DNA of 64,000 nt from Aporrectodea caliginosa (lineage: Eukaryota; Annelida; Clitellata; Crassiclitellata; Lumbricidae), in assembly GCA_020284085.1 (NCBI GenBank), contig JACEVL010000482.1, forward strand, positions 515,001-579,000, read 5' to 3'. Shown piece by piece: positions 29,937-41,507 of the stretch. The notes under the pieces were generated by a model. That model did not search any database, had not been told where the DNA came from, and was given only the letters and a program-made list of their open reading frames with translations. How positions within the stretch are numbered: the stretch's first letter is position 1; every line of letters starts with the position of its first letter. The translations under genes were made by a program, and so were the position numbers.

Positions 29937-32900
29937 GCAAGTCAGTCAGTTAGTTAGTCGGCTGTTTAGTTAGCTAGTCAGCAAGACCCCTTATAATTCG
30001 TTACTTCCCGACTCAAGAATCTCATGGCGGGAAATTGAGATTCCACTAACGTTCATTAACTTTAATGTAAAAACATAACTTTCTGCTTCTCGTTGCTTCC
30101 ATCTCTTCAGATCTCTTAGACAACCAGACGTCCTTTGCACTGAGAAGATTTTGTACTGTTCGATACAAATATTAATAAAGGCCTAAAGCTCACTATACAT
30201 CATTCTATGGCAATGTGCTTTGAGATAAAATAAACTAACGATCAGTTTGTTGATCTCTGTAGAACGGAGTCTATGATGGAAACTGCAGAAGTGACTACAG
30301 TAAGGATTTCCTATACTTTATTCAGGGTTCACAGTCAGGTTTATTGAATGGTTTTAATAACAATAAACGAATGCAGATGAAAGCTTTCGATTTGTCTGAG
30401 TCGCTTGCAGCCCTACATTAATGTAATGTAATGTAATGTAACAACACATTTATAAAGCGCCACTTCAGAGTCTCTCAGAAGCGCTCAACACGTGGCCATC
30501 AAACAGCTGAAACAATGCGTCTTTAAGAGTTTAGAGAAAACCATATAGCCGCGTGCAGCACGCACAGACGGCGGAAGAGCGTTCCAGATCCGTGGCGCCG
30601 CAATCGAGAAGTCCCGACGAGCACTGGTGGTGGTTCGAAAAGAAGCTATCATCAAGTCATTTCGCGAGGCAGACCGGAGAGCCCGCCGACAAGTTTGAGT
30701 GCCAACTGGAAGGCATGGCCGCACTTCGTCCGCTGAACTTGCTGGGGTTAAAGGAGAAGAAAAACAGTCCCAAACCATCTCCCACGATTGATCTCTGGCT
30801 TTGATCTGTCAGCAAGTTCCTTTCTAAGCGTCAGCAACACATTAGGGAGGGCTGCCAATCCTCTCATTTTCCGTTTGATCTTCTCACAGACAATATGTGA
30901 TTAGCGTACATAGCTGACTTCGCCAAATGGAGCAGATAATTATCTTGCAATAGTTATGTTTTGCCGTGGTGCGCATTTGAACCTGCAACCTCTCGGTTGA
31001 TAGATAGTTCAGCGCGATATAACCCATAGACAATCGCGCTGCACATTGTTATGGATTAGGTAGGTCTAGGTAGGTTAAATAATGTTAGTTCCTTAATAAA
31101 CTGTTTCAGCGACTGTTTTGTTAGACAAATGTATTGGTGCTGCTTGAACAATAACCATTCTTTGCATAACTTAACAGAGATAACCCCTTACAAACTGATT
31201 TAAGTAGGCCTATATTTGCTGCGGTGAGTAATTGTGATTTAATACAGCGTGTAAGAAAATAGTCTGCTTTTCGTGACAGCCTGGTTCCTCCCGGTGGATC
31301 TTCCCTTTGTCCGTGACTTCACATGAAAACAGACTATTTTAGATGGGACTAGAATGGACTATAGACTGAGACTGTACTGCACTAAAGTAAACTTCACTGC
31401 GCAACGCCACATTACGCAACATTTAACTATTTGCCCTCAATCAATCAATCAATGAATCAATGAATCGGTTCTTTTTTTATTGAAGCCATTGAAAAGCAAA
31501 ACAGGAATATGCATCCATCCATCCATCCATCCATCCATCCATCCATCCATCCATCCATCCATCCATCCATCCATCCATCCATCCATCCATCCATCCATCC
31601 ATCCATCCATCCATCCATCCATCCATCCATCCATCCATCCATCCATCCATCCATCCATCCATCCATCCATCCATCCATCCATCCATCCACCCATCCACCC
31701 ATCCATCCATCCATTCATCCATCCATCCATCCATCCATCCATCAATCTATCCATCCATCTATCCATCCATCCATCTATCCATCTATCCATTATCCATCCA
31801 TCCATCCATCCATCCATCCATCCATCCATCCATCCATCCATCCATCCATCCATCCATCCATCCATCCATCCATCCATCCATCCATCCATCCATCCATCCA
31901 TCCATCCATCCATCCATCCATCCATCCATCCATCCATCCATCCATCCATCCATCCATCCATCCATCCATCCATCCATCCATCCATCCATCCATCCATCCA
32001 TCCATGCATCCATCCATCCATCCATCCATCCATCTATGCATTTATCTATGCATCCATCCATCCATGGATCCATCCATGCACCCATCCATGTATCCCTCCA
32101 TCCATGCATCCATCCATCCATGCATGCATCCATGCATCCATCCACGCATCTATCCATCCATCCATCCATCCATCCATCCATCCATCCATGCATCCATCCA
32201 TCCATCCATCCATCCATCTATGCATTTATCTATGCATCCATCCATCCATGGATCCATCCATGCACCCATCCATGTATCCCTCCATCCATGCATCCATCCA
32301 TCCATGCATGCATCCATGCATCCATCCACGCATCTATCCATCCATCCATCCATCGATGCATCCATGTATCCATGCATCCATCCATTCAACAATCTTTCGA
32401 TCTTTCCATACCAAACTACATCACATTACGCTAGTGTCAACACCTTACAGTATACACCGCATTAGTAACTTACTCGACACTAAGCTCTGCACAATATTGA
32501 AGTGCACAGCAGTAAACCACACTGAACTGGTTACACTAATCTTCAAGTTGCTTTTTGCTATAGATGTCGTGGCAGCTACAGGGCTAACGATGATCCGGGC
32601 GCCCTGCTGTGCGTTGCCCTTCACCTTCAAAGGACAGGTACTTTACGGATGTACGAGAAGAACGCCGGACAACGAGACCCTCGAGTGTCCGGTCTCCAAC
32701 TCGACGTGGATGATTTGTCTGCCTCCGGATGGTAGGATAATGAGCGTCGCGGGTAGAAACGGCAGCGGTACAGTTAGGATGGAGAAATAGACGAAAGTAG
32801 ATCTTTATAAAAGGGCTTGGAATAGTGATGTGGAGTAGACTGAAGTGGAATGAACTACATTGGAATAGTGTCTAAGAGAAGGGAATTGAAAATAGCCCTG

Positions 32901-35023
32901 AATGGAATAGAATAGTAAGCAATACTAAATGATGTAGCGGCAAGTGAGTGATTTGTATGGTATGGTATACTTTCTCCATTAGTGACTTCACGCCTCTGAA
33001 GACCCAGTTGTGCATGCCTCTCTCTCTGTCTATCTGCGTTTCAGTTTCTCTCGCTGTCTCTGTGGCAGTATTATCTATTCCCTGTCTGTCTATTTATTTA
33101 TATACATCTCACTCTCTTTCGGTCTGTCTGTCTGCCTTTCTGTCTTTCTGTCTGTCTGCCTGCTGCCTCTCTGCCTGTTTGTCTCTCTGCCTGCCTACCA
33201 GTCTATGTGTCTAGTTTGGCCTATCTTCTGTCTGTCATGAATTCTCTATAGGGGCCTGTTTGTTTCCCTTGTTCCGTTCTTGTGTGCATGCATGCATGTC
33301 TTTTTGACTGTGTATCTCTGCCTACCTGTCTCCGTCTGTCAGAAAGTATCCTTTCAGAATGTGCTTGGCTGCACTGCATCTGTAATCCATCAGGTAAAAT
33401 CTCTTTCTTCCAGAACTTTTGTTACCTTCGAAACAAATGATGCTGTGGCTGAAAACGACACTTATGTTCACGTGTTATTATCTGCATGTTTACACAGCTA
33501 CTGGCTGGAAATTTATTTGATGTGGCTGTTGTGTCCTGACTTAATCGCTTCTGTTCTTGTTTTCGCTCTACAATCGATAGGTATTAATTTCATTTCTTCT
33601 GCTGTCAATTGAGTAATTGTGCGATGGAGGTAGAAAAAGAGCTTGGGGAGAAGGATATGTACAGTTGGGTGTCGTCTGCATACAGATGGTGGTCAACAGA
33701 GGAGGATTTTATCAGGACGAAGAAGAGGTGTAGACCCAGGACGGAGCCTTGAGGATAAAGTGAGAGATTGGGAGGGAATGCGAGCAGTGGCTGGAGGCTT
33801 TAGCAGAGAAGGATCTGGAAGACCACGCAGTTGGACTGGAACCATACTTAGAGTTACTGTAGTGCCCGAGATGCCAAAACAAGAAAAAAGCAGATGAAAA
33901 GAGAGGCTGTGATCAATAGTGTCGAATGGGGCGGAGATGTCGAGAAGAAGAGGCGGGAGACTTGCTGATGGTTGACGGTAGAGACCAGTTTATTGCACAG
34001 AGAGACAAATAGAGGTTCTGTAGTGTGGTGTTGAGTGAAGCCAGATTGGTAAGGTTTGAAGAGTGAGTTAGAAAAGAGGTAGTCGTTGAGCCAGGCAAGG
34101 ACAATTCGTTCAGTTAACTTAGATGAAAATGAAAGAAACGGCGATGGGTCGGAAATTAGACAGTTTGAAGACCATGGGGATGAGGCCATTAATTTTGGTG
34201 ATTATAGGAACGAGGACTGAGGCACATTCTTCTAGAAGAGAGGAGGATAGGATCTAGTTCGAAATTGCTTGTTGGGAAGACAATTTAAGAGTGCTTCAGT
34301 GGGGGAGTGGGGGGGAGAGAAAATAGGAACGATGAATGGGAGGCAAGAGGAGTGTCGTTTAATTGTCTGAATAAGCTAAAAATTGAACTTAATGTGTCTA
34401 TCTTAGACTTCAAGGCTGACTATGTGACTGTCAATTTGACTGTTCCGAACACCAATCAACCCGTTCCATCGATCTTCATTCACGGATGGCTGATCATCCA
34501 GAAAAATGACCCAGGCGTCGGCTCAATATTCAACAGATTGTGGATCGACTACAGAAATGGTTTTGGAGATCCAGCTGGAAAGTACTACTGGTTCGGAAAC
34601 GAGAAACTCTACCAAATGTTTTCAAGTGGAAACTGGAAGCTAAGAGTAGAAGTTAAGTCAAGCGATACAGGGAAATGGTATTCAGCCGAGTATGAGTCTT
34701 TCCGATTGAGTGACGAAGTAAGTAAGTATACCATAAACGTGTCTGGATACACAGGAGATGCAGGAGATGCATTCAATATTGTAAAAAATAACAATTACTA
34801 CTGGAAGGCAAACGGAATTAAATTTACCACCTTTGATCAGGACAATGACAACAATCCCTACGGAAACTGTGGTATGAGTGGAGGTTGGTGGTGGAACCAG
34901 TGCGGAACGTCCTTTCTCAATGCATACGCGACAGACGGAAATTCGTGGGGAACTCTTGAACTCTTTCGACTTGCTCCTAGTCTTTTGGTATCGACCAGTC
35001 GAATGATGATGAAGAAAAATTGA
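29478..35023 (+). CDS. PAN/Apple + FN2-like + fibrinogen C-terminal domain protein (complete gene A)
   Basis: Four-exon model: 29478-29936, 30263-30299, 32564-32731 and 34407-35023, together 1281 nt or 426 residues. Phases agree throughout (0, then 1, then 1). The protein has a short N-terminus, a hydrophobic signal or anchor segment, a PAN/Apple domain completed by the small exon 2, an FN2-like domain on a symmetrical 1-1 exon, and a full fibrinogen C-terminal domain. Fibrinogen-domain proteins of invertebrates (FREPs, ficolin-like) are often secreted lectins, so a recognition role outside the cell is plausible but inferred. Introns hold a CR1/L2-like LINE end (30420-30790), an ATCC microsatellite (31511-32395) and an older LINE (33620-34300). 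It is the only complete copy of three. Confidence 0.75.
30263..30299 (+). CDS. Gene A exon 2: small exon closing the PAN domain
   Basis: The acceptor TCTCTGTAG is followed by 37 nt encoding [12 protein letters not shown] plus one base, then the donor GTAAGG. Its Cys probably pairs within the PAN domain. Phase 0 in and phase 1 out both fit the neighbouring exons. Confidence 0.6.
30420..30790 (-). mobile_element. CR1/L2-like LINE, 3' end with RT C-terminus
   Basis: The minus strand encodes [20 protein letters not shown] and then [10 protein letters not shown], the conserved C-terminal tail of CR1/L2-clade proteins. After the stop come GCGCTTCTGAGAGACTCTGA, GGCGCTTTATAAATG and a (TTACA)n microsatellite tail. 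It is 5'-truncated. Confidence 0.8.
31511..32395 (+). repeat. (ATCC)n microsatellite, about 0.9 kb
   Basis: A tetranucleotide tract with an internal duplicated variant segment (about 32030-32150 and 32215-32335). It lies in intron 2 of gene A. The long IHPS and WMDG reading frames come from the 4-base period and are not genes. Confidence 0.95.
32564..32731 (+). CDS. Gene A exon 3: FN2-like domain
   Basis: Acceptor TTTTTGCTATAG, 168 nt, donor GTAGGA. It encodes [19 protein letters not shown] and later [13 protein letters not shown], a four-Cys pattern with PF-x-F-x-G-x3-Y-x-CT as in fibronectin type II modules, though the second Trp region is atypical. Symmetrical 1-1 phases suit a shuffled module. 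Confidence 0.6.
32950..33330 (+). repeat. Pyrimidine-rich (TCTG/TCTC) tract in intron 3
   Basis: Degenerate CTGTCTGT-type sequence in the position of the (TATC)n array of block B. ORFs here are not supported. Confidence 0.7.
33620..34300 (-). mobile_element. Degenerate CR1/L2-like LINE in intron 3, RT region
   Basis: The minus strand carries [39 protein letters not shown] and NHQQVSR, RT finger/palm motifs, broken by frameshifts. The same LINE, longer, sits at 46500-48120 in the same intron of block B, so the insertion predates the A/B duplication. Confidence 0.8.
34407..35023 (+). CDS. Gene A exon 4: fibrinogen C-terminal domain
   Basis: Acceptor TCTATCTTAG; the phase-1 join restores DFKADYV. 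The domain has [77 protein letters not shown] and GGWWWNQC, all standard fibrinogen-fold landmarks including the DxDND calcium-site motif. It ends in MMMKKN and TGA. A variant poly(A) signal ATTAAA lies at 35538-35543 and is conserved in block B. Confidence 0.9.
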
Positions 35024-35606
35024 TCAAACTTGATTCTTTGAGAGTTGAATTAAGATATGTACTATATCTGCTCGTGGAGTATGTAGCTGACGTATAGACA
35101 GATGTTTTACAAAAGAAAATCGTTCTGAGTAGTTATGCTATTCAAAAATCAAGAGACCTGTGGCTGCATATTACAGTTTCATCGTAGAGTGACAACCGGC
35201 ATAGCCAGGAACACGAAGCCTAAGGATACTCAACGAGCCATAGTTGAATCGGACACGCTTGGTGCATACAAATAGCGGAACATGACTCTCATGACTCATA
35301 CTTAATCTTAAAACTGATGAAATCTTGAGTGAATAGAATGTGTAGTTTGTAGCGCACGTCATCAGAGGCTATGTAAACAATAACTGTAGTCGTGCCTGGG
35401 AAAGCTCTCACAGATGACAAGTAGGCATAAACTTGTTAAAAAAATTAGTTATTTGCATAGGTATATTCCTATTCCTTGCTGTGTTAGCTGTCAAATTGTT
35501 AGTTCTTATGTAGAGTGTACTTTTTACTTTTTAAATTATTAAAATGTCAGGAACAAAACTATTCATCGTGTCTCTTGGTGCCATAATTTGAAGTCGTACA
35601 CTCCAA

Positions 35607-36104
35607 AAAAGCATATCAACGAGAACAAAACTGAAGTTATACGAAACCTTTGTCATACCGGTACTACTATATGGCTCAGAATGCTGGTGCCTGAGGAGGG
35701 AGGACGAGAGGAGACTCTTGACGACGGAAATGAGCTGGCTGAGAAGAATAAAGGGCAGCAGCAAAAGAGATAGGATTAGAAATGAGGTGACTAGAAGAGA
35801 ACTAGCATAGACAGATACAGTTATCAATAGAATAAGGAAGAAAAGGCTAAAGTGGCTGGGACATGTGATGAGAATGGGCAATGACAGATTACCATCGATG
35901 GCTTTGCACGGATATGTGGAGGGAACTATAGGAGTAGAGGAAGACAACAAAAGACATGGATGGATAATATACGAGAGGATCTGGAGAGAATGAAGATGAA
36001 CATTGCAGAAGCAAAGGAAAAAATCAAGGATAGAGAACTCTGGAGACGACAAGTTGAGGACTCATCGTTGGCCTTGGCCTGACGGAGGAGAAACAAAGAA
36101 GAAG
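35607..36104 (+). mobile_element. RTE-like non-LTR retrotransposon 3' fragment, block A only
   Basis: The plus strand encodes FVIPVLLYGSECWCLRR and LKWLGHVMRMGNDRLP, typical of the C-terminal region of RTE-type (or related) RT proteins, with a frameshift. It is flanked by ACTCCAA on both sides (35600-35606 and 36105-36111). Block B has one ACTCCAA (49294-49300) and no insertion. Confidence 0.8.
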
Positions 36105-36204
36105 ACTCCAATGTTTTATATCCATGAACACTAACTATCTACATCTACTTAGTTTGGATCATAATTATTGTTAACCTTAACTCAGGATTTCTCAAAGGTG
36201 AGCC

Positions 36205-36290
36205 CTAGTAGTAGCAGTGGTAGTGGTAGTGGTACTGGCAGTAGTAGTGGTAGTAGCAGTAGCGGTAGTAGCCGCAGCAGCAGCAGCATT
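36205..36290 (+). repeat. (GTA/GTG)n microsatellite
   Basis: Short trinucleotide tract at the end of block A; the corresponding place in block B is the large CTA array at 49411. Confidence 0.8.
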
Positions 36291-36414
36291 CAATTTGTCA
36301 TTCTTTCAAATTTTTCTCATAAAAGATAGTTTAAAGGCCCGTGCTCAGTTTCCATTGCTGAATAGCATTTCCAAAATCCGACCACGGGATCACCCCCCAG
36401 AATGCATTTTAACC

Positions 36415-36770
36415 AAGATGGCTGTCAATATGGCGTCAATACAGAAAACAGTATATATCAGGTCACAGGTAAGCCACAATAACAAATGAAGTATCAAATT
36501 TAACTTTATCAAGGTCAAGGAATCGATGTATCGTTACTAGTGGCAATAGTGTCGGAATGTTACTATCCAAGTTGGCGTCCAATATGGCCTCAAAAACAGA
36601 AAAATATGCATATATCAGGTCAGAGGTAAGCTACAATAACAAATGAGGTGTCAAACTTAATATTTTGAAGGTCAATGAATCGATTTATCGTAGTGGCCTG
36701 TCGAAATGTTACTATGAAAGATGGCGGCCAATATGGACGCCAAAATACAAAATATGTATATTTTTTAAAC
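36415..36770 (+). repeat. About 150-bp tandem repeat, 2.4 copies
   Basis: Units begin AAGATGGC-like at 36415, 36569 and 36718 (154 and 149 bp apart). They share CAATATGG, TATATCAGGTCA and AACAAATGA motifs. Satellite-like; no coding content. Confidence 0.8.
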
Positions 36771-36934
36771 TATTGTAGCGCTAACAACAGCAGAGGCAGA
36801 TCCTAGGGTTTTGACTCTAAAGATATTTTATATATTCTTGGTTTGAAGCATTCTCGCACAATAATTGTCACTTCATTTGTTATTATAGCTTACATGTACC
36901 TATTCATTCATTCGTTTAAGGAATTTGATATTGC

Positions 36935-37225
36935 GCCCCTTTAACAGACCTACTCAGAGGCGCTCGAAGTCCAGCTACGGCAGCAATAATTATACTTTAG
37001 CAACTTATAAAATGCGGGCGCACTATACCTAGGCAGTAGACAAATCTCAAATGGGAGACCATTCCAAATGGAAGGTCCAACAATTGAGAAGGCACGGCGC
37101 TGCCGTATTTAAGGAGCGAGCCCGAATAACTAAGAGTACTCCCCCAGCAGAAGATCGAAAGACTCAACGGCCAGCTGTATCAGAGACCGGACGACAAAGA
37201 TCACGCAGGTAGGCCGAGGCACAGA
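36935..37225 (-). mobile_element. CR1/L2-like LINE 3' end, dead
   Basis: The minus strand encodes LRDLCRPVSDTAG and then RAFSIVGPSIWNGLPF, the LINE C-terminal signature, with a stop and a frame change. It is followed by a GAGCGCCTCTGAGTAGG and GGGGCGCAATAT tail and a (GAAT)n end. It lies directly left of block B. Confidence 0.75.
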
Positions 37226-37415
37226 CAAGGATGCACCGAGATCGTACCTAACCCTCTCACCATCAGATGGGTGGTACGAGCGTTGCCAAGATAAACAAAC
37301 TGACGGCTGTCGACGCAGTTTTTGATGGCAACGAGTGTTTCGACACCGTTGGGATCCACTAAACTTGTTCTCAGCAACAATATTTTCAATTAAACTCAAA
37401 ACTTAAACACTTTTT

Positions 37416-37990
37416 AATTATATTAACTAGATGTTTGCCCGTCCTAAGACGGTTAAAGACAATTTGAAAATGTCAAGAGATGTCTTCTCGTGCTATGCTT
37501 GACATAAGTCTTCTCCCTCTCCATCCCTACCTCCGTCCGTCCGTCCTTCTCTCCCTCCATCTCTCCCTCCATCTCTCCCTCCATCTCTCCCTCCATCTCT
37601 CCCTCCCTCCCTCGACCATTATTGCGATTGTAATTTTTCGGAGCGACCCGCGTCTTTTAACGAAAGCGCCTGATTTGAAAATTAAGCCCGCGTGACGTAA
37701 TATTGCATATTTAGCCCGCGTGACGTGGACAAATGGCCATACTATGGCCGGTATTATAAGATAGCCTCGCTGAAAAAGTTGGAAATTTAAAATGTCCATA
37801 TATCGGCGTTTAAATAAAATTGCTAGCTGAAAATAGTCGCGTTGACCTAGACGTGGCGTAATAATGTTTTGTAAAATTTTGTAAATCGCTAAAGCGTTCC
37901 GTTGCGGAGCCTTTACCCAACAGACAAATAAACAAACATACAAACAAACGGAAGGACAACGTAAACAGACTTCGCCTTATAATATAGAAT
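37416..37990. mobile_element. Block B-specific insertion of unknown class
   Basis: It interrupts sequence shared with block A between AACTTAAACACT and AATATCTGGAACA. It starts near TTAACTAGATGTTTGCCCGT and ends near CGCCTTATAATATAGAAT after an (ACAA)n-rich stretch. It contains a (CTCCCTCCAT)n run (37534-37612). I see no ORF or clear terminal repeat, so a class cannot be given. Confidence 0.5.
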
Positions 37991-38547
37991 ATCTGGAACA
38001 ATAAACATATTCATGTTGTTTCAAAAACCGTCTTTTGAACCTAATTTCACAAAAACTACTGTGAATAAATATCAGTCGTGTGTGGCATGACTTCACGATT
38101 ATTAACATTATTAGTATCCAGAACATAAATATATTCATGTTATCTCAACAGAATGTCTTTCACGCAGACTCGAACAAATAAAGTCACGTTAATATTGGGG
38201 ACCACCATATTAATTATTGGAGGAACCTAGCGTTAAATAACAGCCTAGCAGCCAAAGCTATCTTAATACGACAAGCTGTCGTCTAAGCCTGCTTTGTGGC
38301 GAGCCTTTGTCGAAGGTTGATCAACTAATCCCAACGTATAGATGCTAGTCGGCGTCTATTGTCTAACACCCTGCAGTCCCTGCTCATGCATTTGGTCGGA
38401 TGATCCCTGGGAGGGCGCGGTTGATGAAACTTGACGTCAGATGCCGGATCCACTTTCTTCCAACGCTTCTACTGTAGCCATTAAAGAACCTTGACCCTGC
38501 GACCGCTGACTGAACAGGTCAGTGAATATTATAAGAGTACAAATCGT

Positions 38548-38655
38548 AATCGTAATCGTAAACTCGAGATTTCTAGAGCGCCCACAAAAGCGAAGTCGCG
38601 GGAACCTGCTTAATTATTCACAGACGCTTAATCAAAACAGAATCGATAGGCAAAT
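38548..38655 (-). mobile_element. Short retroposon tail insertion in block B
   Basis: About 110 bp absent from block A at 25375, with (TCGTAA)n at one side and TCTAGAGCGCCCACAAAAGC beyond it. The simple-repeat end plus the GCGCCC motif suggests the 3' tail of a LINE or SINE on the minus strand. Confidence 0.45.
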
Positions 38656-40398
38656 GATTCCTCAAAATTACCATAACCCATAGATTGTTAGTTCAGCCAT
38701 TACCATATAATTTGTATCTGGAAGCAAAAGGAATAAGCTACACATGAGTAAAATTCAATTAACCGACCAATCGGGTATTACCACAGATAAGGTCTATTAC
38801 AGCGGCCTCTGGTGAATGAATGCGTACTAAATAACTACGGCTCGGCACTTTCCAGTCCTGACTTAAGGTTCTTAGTAATTGCATGTATAGAATTCAAGTA
38901 TGTCTTCCAGTGTGACGACCTGCTTTCAGCATACGCCTAATAAAGTCAAAAGAGAGGAACTAAACCTGGGCTGACTTTAAAAAGTTCTCCATAGATCGAG
39001 ACTTTTACTGTACCGCAACTGAAAGCAAGATACAAAAGGAATCGAAGGGTCAACGACTTATAAAGCTGCTTTTAAACAGTTTAGAGTTAACTGAATATAG
39101 CAAGAACAGTCTCTGTCTTTGTCTGTGCCTGTATCTTTACTTGTTTCCACGTGTATTTTAGAAATGAGCGTCTAGTATGTATACTTCCGAATTTCAGCGT
39201 GTTAGCCTCGCCGTGTTTGTAACTTAATTAACTGCAACAGACTGCCATGCAACATGCAACATGGGAGTCCTGCCCTCACGCTGCGTCTGTTTCGTCAGCA
39301 GTTCAACATTATTTTGTTTCAATGTGACCTTGTGTTATCACGAAGGAACACCTCTGTGATATAGGCCTATGAATGTGGAATTACGACTGCCATTACACTA
39401 TTAGTAGTTTAGTAAAGTTTATTTGCATTTTGTCAAGCGCACATACTTTACATTGATCGGAACGATGACAAAGTCTTCCATACATTATTAAAATACATGA
39501 CGACGCAATATGAACACGAAAGAAGGACACTCGATCACAACTGAACAAAGCATCCACTCGTAAAACTACTTTTCAACAGTTCAACGTTAGCAGCAGGTAA
39601 CAAGACGAGCATGAGTGTGTGTGCTTGAATTCATGTTTCTTTCTGTGTCCTTGTCTGTTTCTGTGTTAACCTGTCATCTGCTTACTATAATTTGCATCTG
39701 TGTTGTTTTTACAAGTGACTTCTCCTTATTTGAGAGACGCGTGCGCAACCTGCGATCGTGAGAGGAAGAATTGGCGGCCGTTTACACAATGGCTAATTAT
39801 AATGCAGCTGATGCCGTGTGCTTATTAATTCAAAAGTATTTGAAACCATTGTTTAAAACTGAGGTAGGTAGCCTATTGTAGAGTGAATCATAATAGTTTT
39901 AATGCGTGGTGTGTGCGTGTGTTCCTTTCAAGCATCCTATTTGTCCTCTTTAGATTATTATCTCTGTAATCGTAAGTGCGAGTCTATAATAATTGTCCGG
40001 CTGTCTGGATATTTATCTCGTATCTATTTTTTGAATAGACACGAGATATGCGAAAGCAGCCGACCGTGCATGAGGCTGCACAGTTCATACACCACGCCAC
40101 CCTGCTTTCAAAGCATCACGCTCTCTGAAAGAACTCGTCTTCGGACACTACCGTAATTTCTGAAGAGTTCAAAGCGCCGCGGGATTACCACTTATATTGT
40201 CCAGTCTAATATTATATAATCTAATCCAAGGTCGTAGCCAGGAAACAATTTAATTAGTTTCATTTGTGGCTTCCATTCGACATGGTCGCAGATCGAGGGG
40301 TCAGTTTTGACAGTTAAGTGGTTTTTTCTGCAATTATTTATTTGGTAAGGATGGGTTTCGACTCGAAATCCCCCTAAATACGCCATGATATTATATGG

Positions 40399-40632
40399 TA
40401 TTGTATTGTATTGTATTTGAACACTTGCTATAGCGCCCCTACCAGATTGCCTATTCAGAGGCGCTCCCGACTACTGCGCGGACGCTGAATCGGAGTTTCA
40501 CGCCGAAGCGCATGAGCAATTGCGAGTGAAGTACTTGCCCAGGGTCCCTACGCGGCGGCTTTGAGGTGGATTCGAACCCGCAACCCTCCAGCTGCAAGGC
40601 ACCGAACATACCCCTATACCACCGCGCTCCAG
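40399..40632 (-). mobile_element. tRNA-derived SINE, minus strand
   Basis: Read on the minus strand, the head has box A TGGTATAGGGG and box B GGTTCGAATCC. A body with CTCGCAATTGCTCATGCGCT follows, then CGGGAGCGCCTCTGAATAGG, GGGGCGCTATAGC and a (ATACA)n tail. A partial copy of the same family is at 51093 on the plus strand. Confidence 0.75.
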
Positions 40633-40654
40633 TTGTATTGTGTTGGACAATTTT

Positions 40655-40705
40655 TTATATAATAATATAATAATATAATATATAATATAATATAATAATA
40701 TAATA
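40655..40705. repeat. (TAATA)n microsatellite
   Basis: Short AT pentamer-like tract. Confidence 0.85.
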
Positions 40706-41507
40706 AGAGCTGGTTTTGTTTTATTTCATCGATTCTGATCTTATATAATTATGGTCTGATCAGTTCCAATTCTATCCAGTCTAACGTGATAAAATTTAGC
40801 TCAGTGGTCACCAACCTTTTTTCGATGAAGAGCATTACCAAGTTTAGCCACTTTTGGGATCCGCCTTGTTTTATTTAGGGGCACAACAAATACTAGAGGC
40901 GAACCAATTTAATCTAATCTAGCATAATATAATATTCCAGTCTAATCAAGGGGATGGCCCAGGTTTGATATTTCGGCTGACGGGCACATAAATGACATAA
41001 ACATGACAGAACTGCAACAAACGAACAACTACTTACGGATAAGCTCACTGGTTGTCGGTTCGACAGGACACACTCGAGACTCGAAAACCGAAAGCAAAAA
41101 GAAAGCAACTGTTTTGTTTTAATTTGCTATGGTGACACCATACGTGAAGATAAACAAGTCAGTTTTCTACAGTTAGCCAGTTACTATTTAACGATGCTCT
41201 GTCATAACAAAGATGAGTAGCGTCGTCCTCGTCCTTTGTCCAGGATTAAGGCTGAGGAGTGGCGGAGGTTATAATCACCTGGTATAAGCCAATGTGAATG
41301 AGTGTAGGACTACTTACAATGTCGCTCGTCTCCTGGCAACTGTAGATCGAGTTCTATATGCAGCCTGCATCGGAAATCAAGAGAAGTACATCCTATTCTG
41401 CAGTTTTCTCTCGTTTATTGGCAGGCATCTAATAAAGCCGACGTTTCTGGAGAGAAAAAGCATTCGTTCAGACGACGAATGTTCACCGTGCCTGAGCGTT
41501 TATTCAT

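Noticed and set aside
31449..32790. Long IHPS/WMDG repeat ORFs resembling repetitive structural proteins
   Set aside because: A pure ATCC tetranucleotide array gives open frames on both strands; it sits in an intron. The only real coding part is exon 3 at 32564-32731.
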